Below, in pieces: positions 36,730 through 44,308 of a DNA stretch of 64,000 nucleotides. Origin of the DNA: Ectopseudomonas chengduensis (GTDB taxonomy: Bacteria; Pseudomonadota; Gammaproteobacteria; Pseudomonadales; Pseudomonadaceae); NCBI RefSeq assembly GCF_015712065.1, contig NZ_JACFYZ010000002.1, positions 620,001-684,000 on the forward strand. Reading direction: 5' to 3'. The translations under genes and the position numbers were made by a program. The notes below the pieces were generated by a model. The model was not told the origin of the DNA. It did no database searches and saw only the letters and a list, made by a program, of their open reading frames with translations. Each line of letters starts with the position of its first letter. Position 1 is the first letter of the stretch.

Positions 36730-37674
36730 TCAGTCATTTCCTGCTAGTGATACGTCGAACACTTTACTGACAGGGCCACCTTGATAGCGGGTCACGCCTT
36801 CCAGCCAGGCCGTAATCATCTGTGGGTTGTCTTCGATCCACTGCTTGGCTACGCGGCGGCGGTTGGTATTGCCTTCCAGTACGGCGCTCATCAACTGGTT
36901 TTCTGCGCTGATGGTGAAGGTCATATTGCGGAACAGCCGAGCCAGATTGGGACACTGCGCGCTCAACCCGCCGCGCGCCACCGTGTTGACCTGCGCCGCT
37001 CCGTAATTGGGGCCGAAATAATCATCACCACCGGCCAGATAGTTCATCTTCAGACGCTCGTTCATCGGGTGCGGTTCCCAACCGAGAAATACCGCCCATT
37101 TGCCCAGGCGTTGAGCACGCTCGACATGGTTGAGCATGCCGCTTTCACTCGACTCGACCAGGCTGAAACCTGCCAGGCCGAAGGTGTTGTCGCGAATCAT
37201 GCCCTTGATCATCTCGTTGCCTTCGTTGCCCGGTTCGATGCCGAAGATCTGCCCACCGAGTTCGTCCTTGAAGCGATGGATGTCGGCGAAATCCTTCAGT
37301 CCGCCCTCGTAGCCTGGCGTCAGTACCGCCAGGGTGTAACGCACCGTCGGCAGGTTGGTGTGCAGCTTCTCGATCCTGCCGCTGTCCAGGTGAGGTTGCA
37401 CCAGTTCACTCTGGGCCGGCATCCAGTTGCCCAGGAACACGTCCAGCTGGCCTTCGGACAATCCGCGATACGTATCGGGCAACGACATGCGGCGTATCTG
37501 CGTGCGATAGCCGAGCTCGCCCAGTATCAGACGGGCAACGGCGGTGGTCATGGTGATGTCGGTCCAGCCGACATCGCTCAGGCGCACCAGCTCGCAGCGC
37601 TCGGCTTCTTTGGCGTACAGGGCGGTGGAGGAGGTGAGGGCGATCACCAGCAGCCAGCGAGCAAATCTGTTCAT
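36730..37674 (-). CDS. ChoX-paralogous quaternary-amine binding protein
   Basis: 314 residues; signal peptide about 1-21. Same family and length as ChoX but clearly diverged. All aromatic-box segments are kept: VGWTD, GNWMP, RYTLA, GNEGN and GWEPH, so a choline-like ligand is expected. It has no adjacent permease or ATPase of its own; its downstream neighbour on the same strand is choV after 975 bases, so it may feed ChoWV. In P. aeruginosa and P. putida the place beside gbdR is held by a serine dehydratase gene. Ligand unknown. Confidence 0.88.
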   Translation of the reverse strand: MNRFARWLLVIALTSSTALYAKEAERCELVRLSDVGWTDITMTTAVARLILGELGYRTQIRRMSLPDTYRGLSEGQLDVFLGNWMPAQSELVQPHLDSGRIEKLHTNLPTVRYTLAVLTPGYEGGLKDFADIHRFKDELGGQIFGIEPGNEGNEMIKGMIRDNTFGLAGFSLVESSESGMLNHVERAQRLGKWAVFLGWEPHPMNERLKMNYLAGGDDYFGPNYGAAQVNTVARGGLSAQCPNLARLFRNMTFTISAENQLMSAVLEGNTNRRRVAKQWIEDNPQMITAWLEGVTRYQGGPVSKVFDVSLAGND

Positions 37675-38235
37675 GGGGGTGTGCCTCTGTTCGGGCGGCT
37701 GGAGCCGCTGGAAGATTCCTGGAGCGGGCGATTGGCTATTTCACAGCAAGAGGTGGGCCGCACCCTGAACGAGAAACGACACCGGCATGTCGAGAAAAGA
37801 CCCCGACACGGACGGTTCACCGCGGCGTGATTGGATATGCATGAGTCGGTTGGAGAGCTGGACGCGCTGGCGAAAGTTGGATCATCGCGAACCTGTTGCG
37901 GATTCGTCAGGATGTTCTTCTCCATGTGCTCCTGGCGGCTGGCACGCCAGCGAGCGGTGACCTTTGCTGGTGCAGCGATTCTGGCAAAGCCGCCGCTTCG
38001 CGAGCTTTTGGTGCGACGCTTGCGGGCATCGATTTCCTCAGTTGTGACCGAGCAGTCGCTGTTGTTACCGCTCGTCCGTTACTGACAGCCAGAGACGCCG
38101 TAGCAGGCCGCTCAGTCTGTGCTACCGAAATGCTCAAAGCCTTGCGCAAAGAGGCTTTGAGAGCGTTTCGCAAACCCTGAAAATAGGGGGCAAGGAGTCC
38201 GTCTGGCGCGCCATGTATTGAAGGTTCAGTTTTTA

Positions 38236-38251
38236 TTGAACGCTTGATCAA
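38236..38251. promoter_or_regulatory. BetI-like operator upstream of gbdR
   Basis: TTGAACGCTTGATCAA, an imperfect inverted repeat with the same TTGAACG start as the box upstream of betB and the TGATCAA end of the betI box. It ends 3 nt before the sigma-54-type promoter. Confidence 0.6.
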
Positions 38252-38254
38252 TTT

Positions 38255-38270
38255 AGGCATGACCTTTGCG
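38255..38270 (+). promoter_or_regulatory. Sigma-54-type promoter of gbdR
   Basis: AGGCATGACCTTTGCG: GG (38256-38257) and GC (38268-38269) are separated by exactly 10 nt, with CA after GG and TTGC at -12, matching TGGCAC-N5-TTGC. It would give a leader of about 90 nt before gbdR. P. aeruginosa gbdR is reported to be transcribed from a sigma-54 promoter under NtrC/CbrB, IHF and BetI. Confidence 0.65.
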
Positions 38271-38371
38271 TAGAGATGCATAGCCGCCCGGTTTTCAAAC
38301 CTGGCCAGGATAAAACAGAGGCCCACTTCTAATTGGGCTCACACCGTGCTTAGCGTGAGAGGGTTCCATCA

Positions 38372-39466
38372 ATGTCGCAGTTCAGCCAAGGGGCGCAACC
38401 CCAGAACCGTGTCGCCCAGTCCATCGGCTTCCTGCTCCTGGACAACTTCACCCTGATTTCCCTGGCTTCGGCGGTAGAGCCCCTGCGCATGGCCAACCAG
38501 CTTTCCGGCAAGGAGCTGTTTCGCTGGCATACCCTGACTCATGATGGCCTGCCGGTCTGCGCCAGTGATGGCTTGCAGATCACTCCAGACGCCGCCATGC
38601 AAAGTGCTCCGGCGTTGGATGCGGTGATCGTCTGTGGTGGCGTGGATATTCAGCACAGCGTCAAGCGTGAGCATGTCAGTTGGTTGCAGCTGCAGGCGCG
38701 CCAGGGGCGCCTGCTCGGTGCGGTGTGCACCGGTAGCTGGGCGCTGGCCAAGGCCGGTCTGCTCGACGGCTACGATTGCAGCGTGCATTGGGAGTGCCTG
38801 GCCTCGATGCAGGAAGCCTTCCCGCGTGCTGCCATCACCACTCGCCTGTTCTCCATCGACCGCAATCGCCACACCTCCTCTGGCGGTACCGCGCCGATGG
38901 ACATGATGCTGCACCTGATCGGCCAGCAGCATGGCCGCGAACTGGCAGCCGGCATCTCCGAGATGTTCATCTACGAGCGCATTCGCAACGAGCAGGATCA
39001 CCAGCGTGTGCCGCTCAAGCACATGCTCGGCAGCAACCAGCCGAAGCTGCAGGAAATCGTCGCGCTGATGGAGGCCAACCTCGAGGAGCCAATAGACCTC
39101 GACGAGCTGGCCTGCTTCGTCGACATCTCCCGTCGTCAGCTCGAGCGCCTGTTCCAGAAGTACCTGCACTGCTCGCCGTCGCGCTACTACCTCAAGCTGC
39201 GCCTGATCCGCGCACGCCAGCTGCTCAAGCAGACCAGCATGTCGATCATCGAGGTGGCGTCGGTTTGCGGTTTCGTCTCCACCCCGCATTTCTCCAAGTG
39301 CTACCGCGAGTACTTCGGCATTCCGCCACGCGACGAGCGCGCCGGTCAGCAGGGCAACAACCTGGTGATGTTGCTGCCGATTCCCGAGCATCAGGTCAAC
39401 TCCAGCGCGGTGCTGGCGCTCAACCGTGCCCAGGGCGAGTCGACATTCGCCAGCGTACGCATCTGA
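38372..39466 (+). CDS. gbdR: Transcriptional activator GbdR
   Basis: 364 residues. N-terminal DJ-1/PfpI-like glutamine-amidotransferase domain (about 15-200; GAVCTGSWALAKAGLLDG, HTSSGGTAPMDMML) and C-terminal AraC-type DNA-binding domain (about 220-330; DISRRQLERLFQKYLHCSPS, FVSTPHFSKCYREYFGIPPR). GlxA-family regulator that responds to glycine betaine and dimethylglycine and activates the cho, dgc, gbc and plc genes in P. aeruginosa. The convergent small gene and the dgc operon are its likely targets. Confidence 0.95.
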   Translation: MSQFSQGAQPQNRVAQSIGFLLLDNFTLISLASAVEPLRMANQLSGKELFRWHTLTHDGLPVCASDGLQITPDAAMQSAPALDAVIVCGGVDIQHSVKREHVSWLQLQARQGRLLGAVCTGSWALAKAGLLDGYDCSVHWECLASMQEAFPRAAITTRLFSIDRNRHTSSGGTAPMDMMLHLIGQQHGRELAAGISEMFIYERIRNEQDHQRVPLKHMLGSNQPKLQEIVALMEANLEEPIDLDELACFVDISRRQLERLFQKYLHCSPSRYYLKLRLIRARQLLKQTSMSIIEVASVCGFVSTPHFSKCYREYFGIPPRDERAGQQGNNLVMLLPIPEHQVNSSAVLALNRAQGESTFASVRI

Positions 39467-39480
39467 ATCGAGCGGCAATG

Positions 39481-39510
39481 AAAACGGGGCGCCAGTGGCG
39501 CCCCGTTTTA
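39481..39510. terminator. Bidirectional terminator after gbdR
   Basis: Near-perfect stem AAAACGGGGCGC / GCGCCCCGTTTT with a 5-nt loop, preceded by A-run and followed by TTTTATTT. It lies 14 nt after the gbdR stop and can serve both gbdR and the opposing operon. Confidence 0.85.
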
Positions 39511-39544
39511 TTTGGAGTCGCAGCTAAAGCCGTCTGCGCCGGAT

Positions 39545-39628
39545 GTAGGGTGGGCTTTAGCCCACCAAAACCACGCAAAATCCACGAGGTCGGACGCAAA
39601 CAGAGTGGTGGGCTAAAGCCCACCCTAC
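39545..39628. repeat. Long-armed GTAGGGTGGGC inverted repeat
   Basis: The first 23 bases (39545-39567, GTAGGGTGGGCTTTAGCCCA...) and the last 23 (39606-39628) are exact reverse complements, separated by 38 nt. Each arm is itself a small hairpin. A further partial copy (GTAGGGTGCGCC) begins near 39645. Confidence 0.8.
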
Positions 39629-39665
39629 GGCTGATCTCCGCGCGTAGGGTGCGCCGTGGGATCGA

Positions 39666-39923
39666 TCAAGCCGAAGCAGGTTTCGGCACCAGCGCTGGCA
39701 GCAGATGGCGGCTGATGGCTTCGCGTACGTTGGGCAGCAGGGTGGCGCTGCCGCCAAGCAGTTCTTCCACCAGGTGGCGCAGGGCCACGGCGCGCTCGGC
39801 ACTGAGGCCGCTGACAGCCAGCTCGCAGGCCTGCTCGGGCGTGACGCCTGGTGGAATGCTCAGGCCCAGCGCGATCAGGCGCTCACGGAAGTCTTCCTGG
39901 TCGATCAGATCGGCATGCATCAT
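39666..39923 (-). CDS. Conserved small protein of the dimethylglycine operon
   Basis: About 85 residues starting MMHADLIDQEDFRERLIALG, with AAGGAG 8 nt before the ATG at 39923. Helical and leucine-rich (AVALRHLVEELLGGSATLLP), no known domain. It follows etfB on the same strand after 55 nt and is probably the last gene of the operon. I do not recognise the family; a small hypothetical gene in the same place occurs in related Pseudomonas, as far as I recall. Confidence 0.6.
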   Translation of the reverse strand: MMHADLIDQEDFRERLIALGLSIPPGVTPEQACELAVSGLSAERAVALRHLVEELLGGSATLLPNVREAISRHLLPALVPKPASA

Positions 39924-39978
39924 GGTCGTGGCTCCTTGTGGCGAGGCAGGCGCTGCGCCGTTGGTCTTCAAACCTCGG

Positions 39979-40752
39979 TTAGCGCAGAACCCCTTCTTCG
40001 ATCAATAGCTTGAAGATAGCCTCTGCGCCCTCCTGTGGCGAGGCATCCTTGAGCACCTGGCCGCCACCACCACTGGCTTTGGCCGTGGCCGCCTTCATCC
40101 GTTCCGCGCCCGTTTTAGCCTTGATCACCTTGAGCCGTTTGGGCCGTGACTTGGCCGGCTGCAGACTGGCTTCGGCCAGCAGCGAGTCGTCCACCACCGT
40201 CACCTCGTGGGCTTCGATCTGCCCGCGCCGTGCCGGGCCAAAGGCACTCTGGCGGGCGACCGGAGCGGCGTTGTCGACGCTGGCCACGCAGGGCAGGCGT
40301 ACCTTGAGCCGGCGCCGCTGTCCACGCGGCAGCGCCTGCAGCACCTGGGCCACGCCATTCTCCACTTTCTCGACCTCCGCCAGGCCGACCACCATCGGCC
40401 AGCCCAGCCGCTCGGCCAGCAGAAACGGCAGCATGCCGGAGCCTTCGCCGGTTTCTGCCTGGCTGCCGGTGAGCACTAGCTGCGTGCGGCTGCCTTGCAG
40501 ATAGTCGACCAGCAGCGGCAGGGCATCGGCACCTTCGGGCTGTTCCAGCACATCGAGCTGTTCCAGACCCATGCCCAGGTAGCCGCGCAGGGCTTCGGCC
40601 TGTGGGTCGCCGGCATGCAGCAGTTGCAGGTTCTGTCCGGCCAGACGCAGGCCCAGCTCGACCGCGCGGGCGTCCTGTTCGGCGCGGCGTGGGCGGCCCG
40701 AGGTCGGGTGGGCGCCGACCGAGACCAGAGCGACGATATTCAGATCAGTCAT
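39979..40752 (-). CDS. Electron transfer flavoprotein beta subunit (dimethylglycine-linked)
   Basis: 257 residues. ETF beta-type adenine-nucleotide alpha-hydrolase fold: NIVALVSVGAHPTSGRPRRAEQDARAVE at the start, LVLTGSQAETGEGSGMLPF (ETF-beta signature region) and LPCVASVDNAA. Basic C-terminal segment (RPKRLKVIKAKTGAERMKAA). It pairs with the alpha subunit upstream and is the likely acceptor for DgcAB electrons, passing them to ETF:quinone oxidoreductase. ATG at 40752 used; a repeat precedes it. Confidence 0.87.
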   Translation of the reverse strand: MTDLNIVALVSVGAHPTSGRPRRAEQDARAVELGLRLAGQNLQLLHAGDPQAEALRGYLGMGLEQLDVLEQPEGADALPLLVDYLQGSRTQLVLTGSQAETGEGSGMLPFLLAERLGWPMVVGLAEVEKVENGVAQVLQALPRGQRRRLKVRLPCVASVDNAAPVARQSAFGPARRGQIEAHEVTVVDDSLLAEASLQPAKSRPKRLKVIKAKTGAERMKAATAKASGGGGQVLKDASPQEGAEAIFKLLIEEGVLR

Positions 40753-40769
40753 TTGGGCAACCTCGAACC

Positions 40770-40834
40770 GTGGGAGCGGCTTTAGCCGCGATATGGCCAT
40801 ACGCACAATCTGTCGCGGCTGAAGCCCCTCCCAC
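40770..40834. repeat. GTGGGAG-type inverted repeat between etfA and etfB
   Basis: GTGGGAGCGGCTTTAGCCGCG (as GTGGGAGC... ) at the left and CGCGGCTGAAGC...CTCCCAC at the right. Lies in the 101-base gap between the two ETF genes. Confidence 0.75.
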
Positions 40835-40853
40835 GAGGGCGTATTCGTGAAGA

Positions 40854-42083
40854 TCAGGCCGCATCACGTTTTCCTTCCTGACGCCAGGCAGCGACGCGTT
40901 CGATCAGTGCGGCAAGGATCGCCGCCGAGTCGCCGATCACCGAAAGGTCGGCGCGTTTGATCATGTCGCAGCCAGGATCCATGTTCACCGCCACCACCTT
41001 GTCGCAGGCGCCGATGCCCTGCAGGTGCTGGATGGCGCCGGAAATACCGACGGCCAGGTAGACGCGGGCGGTGACCCAGGTACCGGTGGCGCCCACCTGG
41101 CGGTTGCGCGGCATGAAGCCGTCGTCGACCGCGACACGCGAGGCGCCTTCGGTGGCGCCGAGGGCAACGGCAGCCTGGTGGAACAGCTCCCAGTTCTTCA
41201 CGCCGTTGCCGCCGGAGAGAATGAACTCGGCTTCGGCCATCGGAATTTGCGCAGGATCAACGGCCACCGGGCCGAGATCCTCGATACGCGGCAGGCTGTG
41301 GGCGACCTTTTCGCCCAATTCCACCGCGCGAACCTCATGGCGAGTTTCGCTGACCGGCTCGGCGCATTCGGCGGCGGCCAGGATCAGCCGTGGCAATGCG
41401 CGCTGAATGTCCTGCTGGCCGGCACCGGCGCGGCCAGTGGCTTGTTCACCGGCGACCTGCCAGACGCGGGTGGCCGGACGCTCACCGAGCTTGGCAGCCA
41501 GGCGCCGGCCCAGCTCGCCGCCACCGGTGCGGCTGTCGGGCAGCAGCCAGTGACGTGGCGCCAGCTGGCTTTCCACGGCGCTCAGTGCCAACACGCGGGC
41601 TTCCGGGGCGTAGCCGTCGAAGGCGTTGCCCTCGATGCGTAACAGGCGGTCGACGCCGGCTGTGTCGAAAGCGCTTTCCTTGTCTTCGCCGAACACCACG
41701 GCTACGACGGCGCCGCTGTCACCGGCCAGCTTGCGGGCCAGGCCGAGCAGATCCTTGTCGTGGCTGGACAGGCGTCCGCCGACCATGTCCGGTACCACGC
41801 AGACGTGGAAGGCTGGTTGTTCGAGGATATGCAGCGGCAGTTGCACTGCGACGCTGGCGCTGCTGCGTTTGCTGCTGGTGCCCTGCTGGGCGCCGCTGCG
41901 GTCGATGCGCTTGAGCCCGGCCGGGCCGATGAATCCAGCGGCGATGGCATGCGGGTTCTTACGGATGATGCCATTGGGGCCCATCCAGCTGGTTTCGGTC
42001 TTCTGCATCGACGCATGCAACGGGTGCAGACGGTTGCGGGCGATCCACTCGGCGCGAGGGTCGCGGCGGATGATGTCGCTCAT
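40854..42083 (-). CDS. Electron transfer flavoprotein alpha subunit (dimethylglycine-linked)
   Basis: 409 residues, longer than housekeeping ETF alpha (about 310). N-terminal extension of about 80 residues (SDIIRRDPRAEWIARNRLHP), then the ETF domain (FHVCVVPDMVGGRLSSHDKD) and C-terminal FAD domain with the ETF-alpha signature GATGTWVTARVYLAVGISGA and IKRADLSVIGD. ATG at 42083 follows GGAGG; an ATG at 42119 lies before this ribosome site. Gene context after dgcB supports a dedicated ETF. Confidence 0.9.
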   Translation of the reverse strand: MSDIIRRDPRAEWIARNRLHPLHASMQKTETSWMGPNGIIRKNPHAIAAGFIGPAGLKRIDRSGAQQGTSSKRSSASVAVQLPLHILEQPAFHVCVVPDMVGGRLSSHDKDLLGLARKLAGDSGAVVAVVFGEDKESAFDTAGVDRLLRIEGNAFDGYAPEARVLALSAVESQLAPRHWLLPDSRTGGGELGRRLAAKLGERPATRVWQVAGEQATGRAGAGQQDIQRALPRLILAAAECAEPVSETRHEVRAVELGEKVAHSLPRIEDLGPVAVDPAQIPMAEAEFILSGGNGVKNWELFHQAAVALGATEGASRVAVDDGFMPRNRQVGATGTWVTARVYLAVGISGAIQHLQGIGACDKVVAVNMDPGCDMIKRADLSVIGDSAAILAALIERVAAWRQEGKRDAA

Positions 42084-42104
42084 TGCATTGCCTCCAGGTT
42101 GAGC

Positions 42105-42157
42105 GTAGGGCGGGTGCAACCCGCCGGACAGGTGTTGGCGGGTTGCACCCGCCCTAC
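42105..42157. repeat. Perfect GTAGGGCGGGT inverted repeat between dgcB and etfA
   Basis: The first 21 and last 21 bases are exact reverse complements (GTAGGGCGGGTGCAACCC... ), separated by 11 nt. Strong hairpin in the 100-base gap between dgcB and the ETF alpha gene. Confidence 0.8.
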
Positions 42158-42183
42158 ATCCGTCGTGGTATGCAGTCGCTTCA

Positions 42184-44145
42184 TCACTGCACCTCCGCCA
42201 CTTCGCGCTTGGCGGCGGGCCGCTTGGCCGGCACCTCGGTGGCTTCGATCAGCACCTCGGCTACCAGCTCAGCGATATCCTTGATCTCCGGGCGCGGTGC
42301 GACCACGCCTTCGAGCATCGCGGTGCACTGCGGGCAACCGACGGCTACCAACTCGGCGCCAGTCTCCTTGATGTCGACCATGCGCATGTCGGGGATACGC
42401 TGCTTGCCAGGAATGTCGGTGATCGGTGCGCCGCCACCGCCGCCGCAGCAGCGTGAGCGGAAGCCCGAGCGTTCCATTTCCTTCACTTCGATGCCGATGG
42501 CTTTCAGCACCGAACGTGGCGCTTCGTACTCGCCGTTGTAGCGACCGAGGTAGCAAGGATCGTGGTAGGTCACGCTGGCGGCCTTGCTTTGACCGAGGTT
42601 GAGCGAGCCCTTGCGCACCAGTTCGTCGATGAAGGTGCTGTGGTGCAGCACCTGATAATCACCGCCGAGCGCGCCGTATTCGTTCTTCAGCACGTGGAAG
42701 CTGTGTGGGTCGCAGCTGACGATACGCTTGAAGCGGTACTTGGCCAGGGTAGCGATGTTGCGCTTGGCCAGGTGCTGGAAGGTCGCTTCGTCGCCCAGGC
42801 GACGGGCTACGTCGCCGCTGTCGCGCTCTTCCAGGCCGAGCACGGCGAAGTCGACGTCGGCAGCCTTGAGGATCTTCACGAAGGCGCGCAGGGTGCGCTG
42901 ATTGCGCATGTCGAAGGCGCCGTCACCGACCCAGAACAACACATCGGTTTCGCCCTTATCGGCGAGCAGCGGCAGGTTCAGGTCGGCGGCCCAGTTCAGG
43001 CGGCCGCCGGGGTTGAAGCCGCCGGGGTTGTCGGTGGCGATCAGGTTATCCAATACCTCGGCGCCTTTGTTCGGCGTCGCCCCCTTCTCAAGGGTGAGAT
43101 GACGGCGCATGTCGACGATGGCGTCGACGTGCTCGATCATCATCGGGCATTCCTCGACGCAGGCGCGGCAGGTGGTGCACGACCACAGGGTTTCGGCATC
43201 GACCAGCGCCTTGCCTTCGAGGGCGACGATTGGCTGGTGCGGGCCGCCACTGTGTTCGCCCAGCGGCTTGCCAGGGTAGGGCGAGCCAGCGAACTTGGCG
43301 TCGTTGCCGCCGGCCAGGCCGATGACCATGTCCTGAATGAGTTTCTTCGGGTTCAGCGGCTGGCCGGCGGCGAAGGCCGGGCACATGGCTTCGCACTTGC
43401 CGCACTGCACGCAGGCGTCGAAGCCGAGCAGTTGGTTCCAGGTGAAGTCGGTGGGTTTTTCCACGCCCAGCGGGGCTTTGCGATCGTCCAGATCGAGGGC
43501 TTTCAAGCCCGTAGAGCGGCCACCGCCGAAGCGTTCGCTGCGACGGTGCCAGGCCAGGTGCAGGGCACCGGCGAAGGCGTGTTTCATCGGCCCGCCCCAG
43601 GTCATGCCGAAGAACAGCTCGGACACGCCCCAGGCCACGCCGACGGCCAGCACAGCGGCCAGAATCCAGCCGCCGAAATTCTCGGGCAGAATCCCGGCGA
43701 CCGGCAGGGTGGCGATAAAGAAGCTCGCCGCAAACATCAGCAGGCTCTTCGGCAGGCGCATCCACGGGCCCTTCGACAGCCGGCTCGGCGGGTTGCGCCG
43801 GCGCTTGGCGACGAACAGGGCGCCGACGAACATCAGCACCGTGGCCGCCAGCAGGGCGAAGCCGAGGATGCGGTTGTGCAGGCCGAAACCGTGCACGAGG
43901 ATCGCCAGCACGGCGGCCAGGACGAAGCCGCCGGCGGTGGCGACGTGGGTCTTGGACATGTATTTGTCGCGCTCGACCACGTGGTGCAGATCCACCAGGT
44001 AGCGACGCGGCATCTTCAGCAGGCCGCCGATCCAGTCGACCTTGGCCGGCCGGCCGCGGCGCCACATGAAGAAGCGCTTGGCCGCCCCGATGACCGCGAG
44101 GGTCAGAGCAGCGAAGAGCAGGAGGGGGAGGATGGTGTTCAACAT
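42184..44145 (-). CDS. dgcB: Dimethylglycine demethylase subunit DgcB (iron-sulfur membrane protein)
   Basis: 653 residues. N-terminal membrane part (four to five helices up to about 195), then two 4Fe-4S motifs (CVQCGKCEAMCP near 240 and CTTCRACVEECP near 335), and a C-terminal heterodisulfide-reductase-like region with paired Cys motifs (HDPCYLGRYNGEYEAPR, SRCCGGGGGAP, GCPQCTAML). With DgcA it demethylates dimethylglycine to sarcosine in P. aeruginosa and hands electrons on. It follows dgcA after a repeat region. Confidence 0.95.
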   Translation of the reverse strand: MLNTILPLLLFAALTLAVIGAAKRFFMWRRGRPAKVDWIGGLLKMPRRYLVDLHHVVERDKYMSKTHVATAGGFVLAAVLAILVHGFGLHNRILGFALLAATVLMFVGALFVAKRRRNPPSRLSKGPWMRLPKSLLMFAASFFIATLPVAGILPENFGGWILAAVLAVGVAWGVSELFFGMTWGGPMKHAFAGALHLAWHRRSERFGGGRSTGLKALDLDDRKAPLGVEKPTDFTWNQLLGFDACVQCGKCEAMCPAFAAGQPLNPKKLIQDMVIGLAGGNDAKFAGSPYPGKPLGEHSGGPHQPIVALEGKALVDAETLWSCTTCRACVEECPMMIEHVDAIVDMRRHLTLEKGATPNKGAEVLDNLIATDNPGGFNPGGRLNWAADLNLPLLADKGETDVLFWVGDGAFDMRNQRTLRAFVKILKAADVDFAVLGLEERDSGDVARRLGDEATFQHLAKRNIATLAKYRFKRIVSCDPHSFHVLKNEYGALGGDYQVLHHSTFIDELVRKGSLNLGQSKAASVTYHDPCYLGRYNGEYEAPRSVLKAIGIEVKEMERSGFRSRCCGGGGGAPITDIPGKQRIPDMRMVDIKETGAELVAVGCPQCTAMLEGVVAPRPEIKDIAELVAEVLIEATEVPAKRPAAKREVAEVQ

Positions 44146-44187
44146 CTTGGGGTCTCCTTAGCGGGACCGAAAGCTACGCAAATCCAT

Positions 44188-44290
44188 CCCCTCTCCCCCT
44201 GGGGGAGAGGGTTAGGGAGAGGGGGCTGACGACATGGATCTACAGCCAACGGACCCTCTCCCCTCGCCCTCTCCCGCAAGCGGGAGAGGG
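44188..44290. repeat. CCCTCTCCC-type repeat pair between dgcA and dgcB
   Basis: Two hairpins: CCCTCTCCCCC / GGGGGAGAGGG (44188-44210) and CCCTCTCCCGC / GCGGGAGAGGG (44268-44290), with further GGGAGAGGG and CCCTCTCCC copies between them. A common gamma-proteobacterial intergenic repeat type. Confidence 0.75.
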
Positions 44291-44308
44291 GGCCGTCCGT
44301 GTGTGGGC

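Larger units (their letters stand above)
37675..38371. other. Regulatory region between the ChoX paralogue and gbdR
   Basis: 697 bases without a convincing gene. It contains a perfect 9-bp inverted repeat (CTCAAAGCC 38133-38141 / GGCTTTGAG 38153-38161), a BetI-like box, a sigma-54-type promoter, and two small stems in the predicted gbdR leader (38321-38338 and 38339-38361). Enhancer sites for NtrC or CbrB and an IHF site would be expected between about 37800 and 38230, but I cannot assign them. Confidence 0.55.

Noticed and set aside
37831..38180. Short open frames of 84 and 94 codons upstream of gbdR
   Set aside because: Overlap in different frames within a regulatory region and show no recognisable features.
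42562..44229. 555-codon open frame opposite dgcB
   Set aside because: Antisense shadow; dgcB carries clear iron-sulfur motifs on the other strand.
44188..44290. Possible rho-independent terminator between dgcA and dgcB
   Set aside because: Strong stems but no T-run; matches the common CCCTCTCCC intergenic repeat instead.
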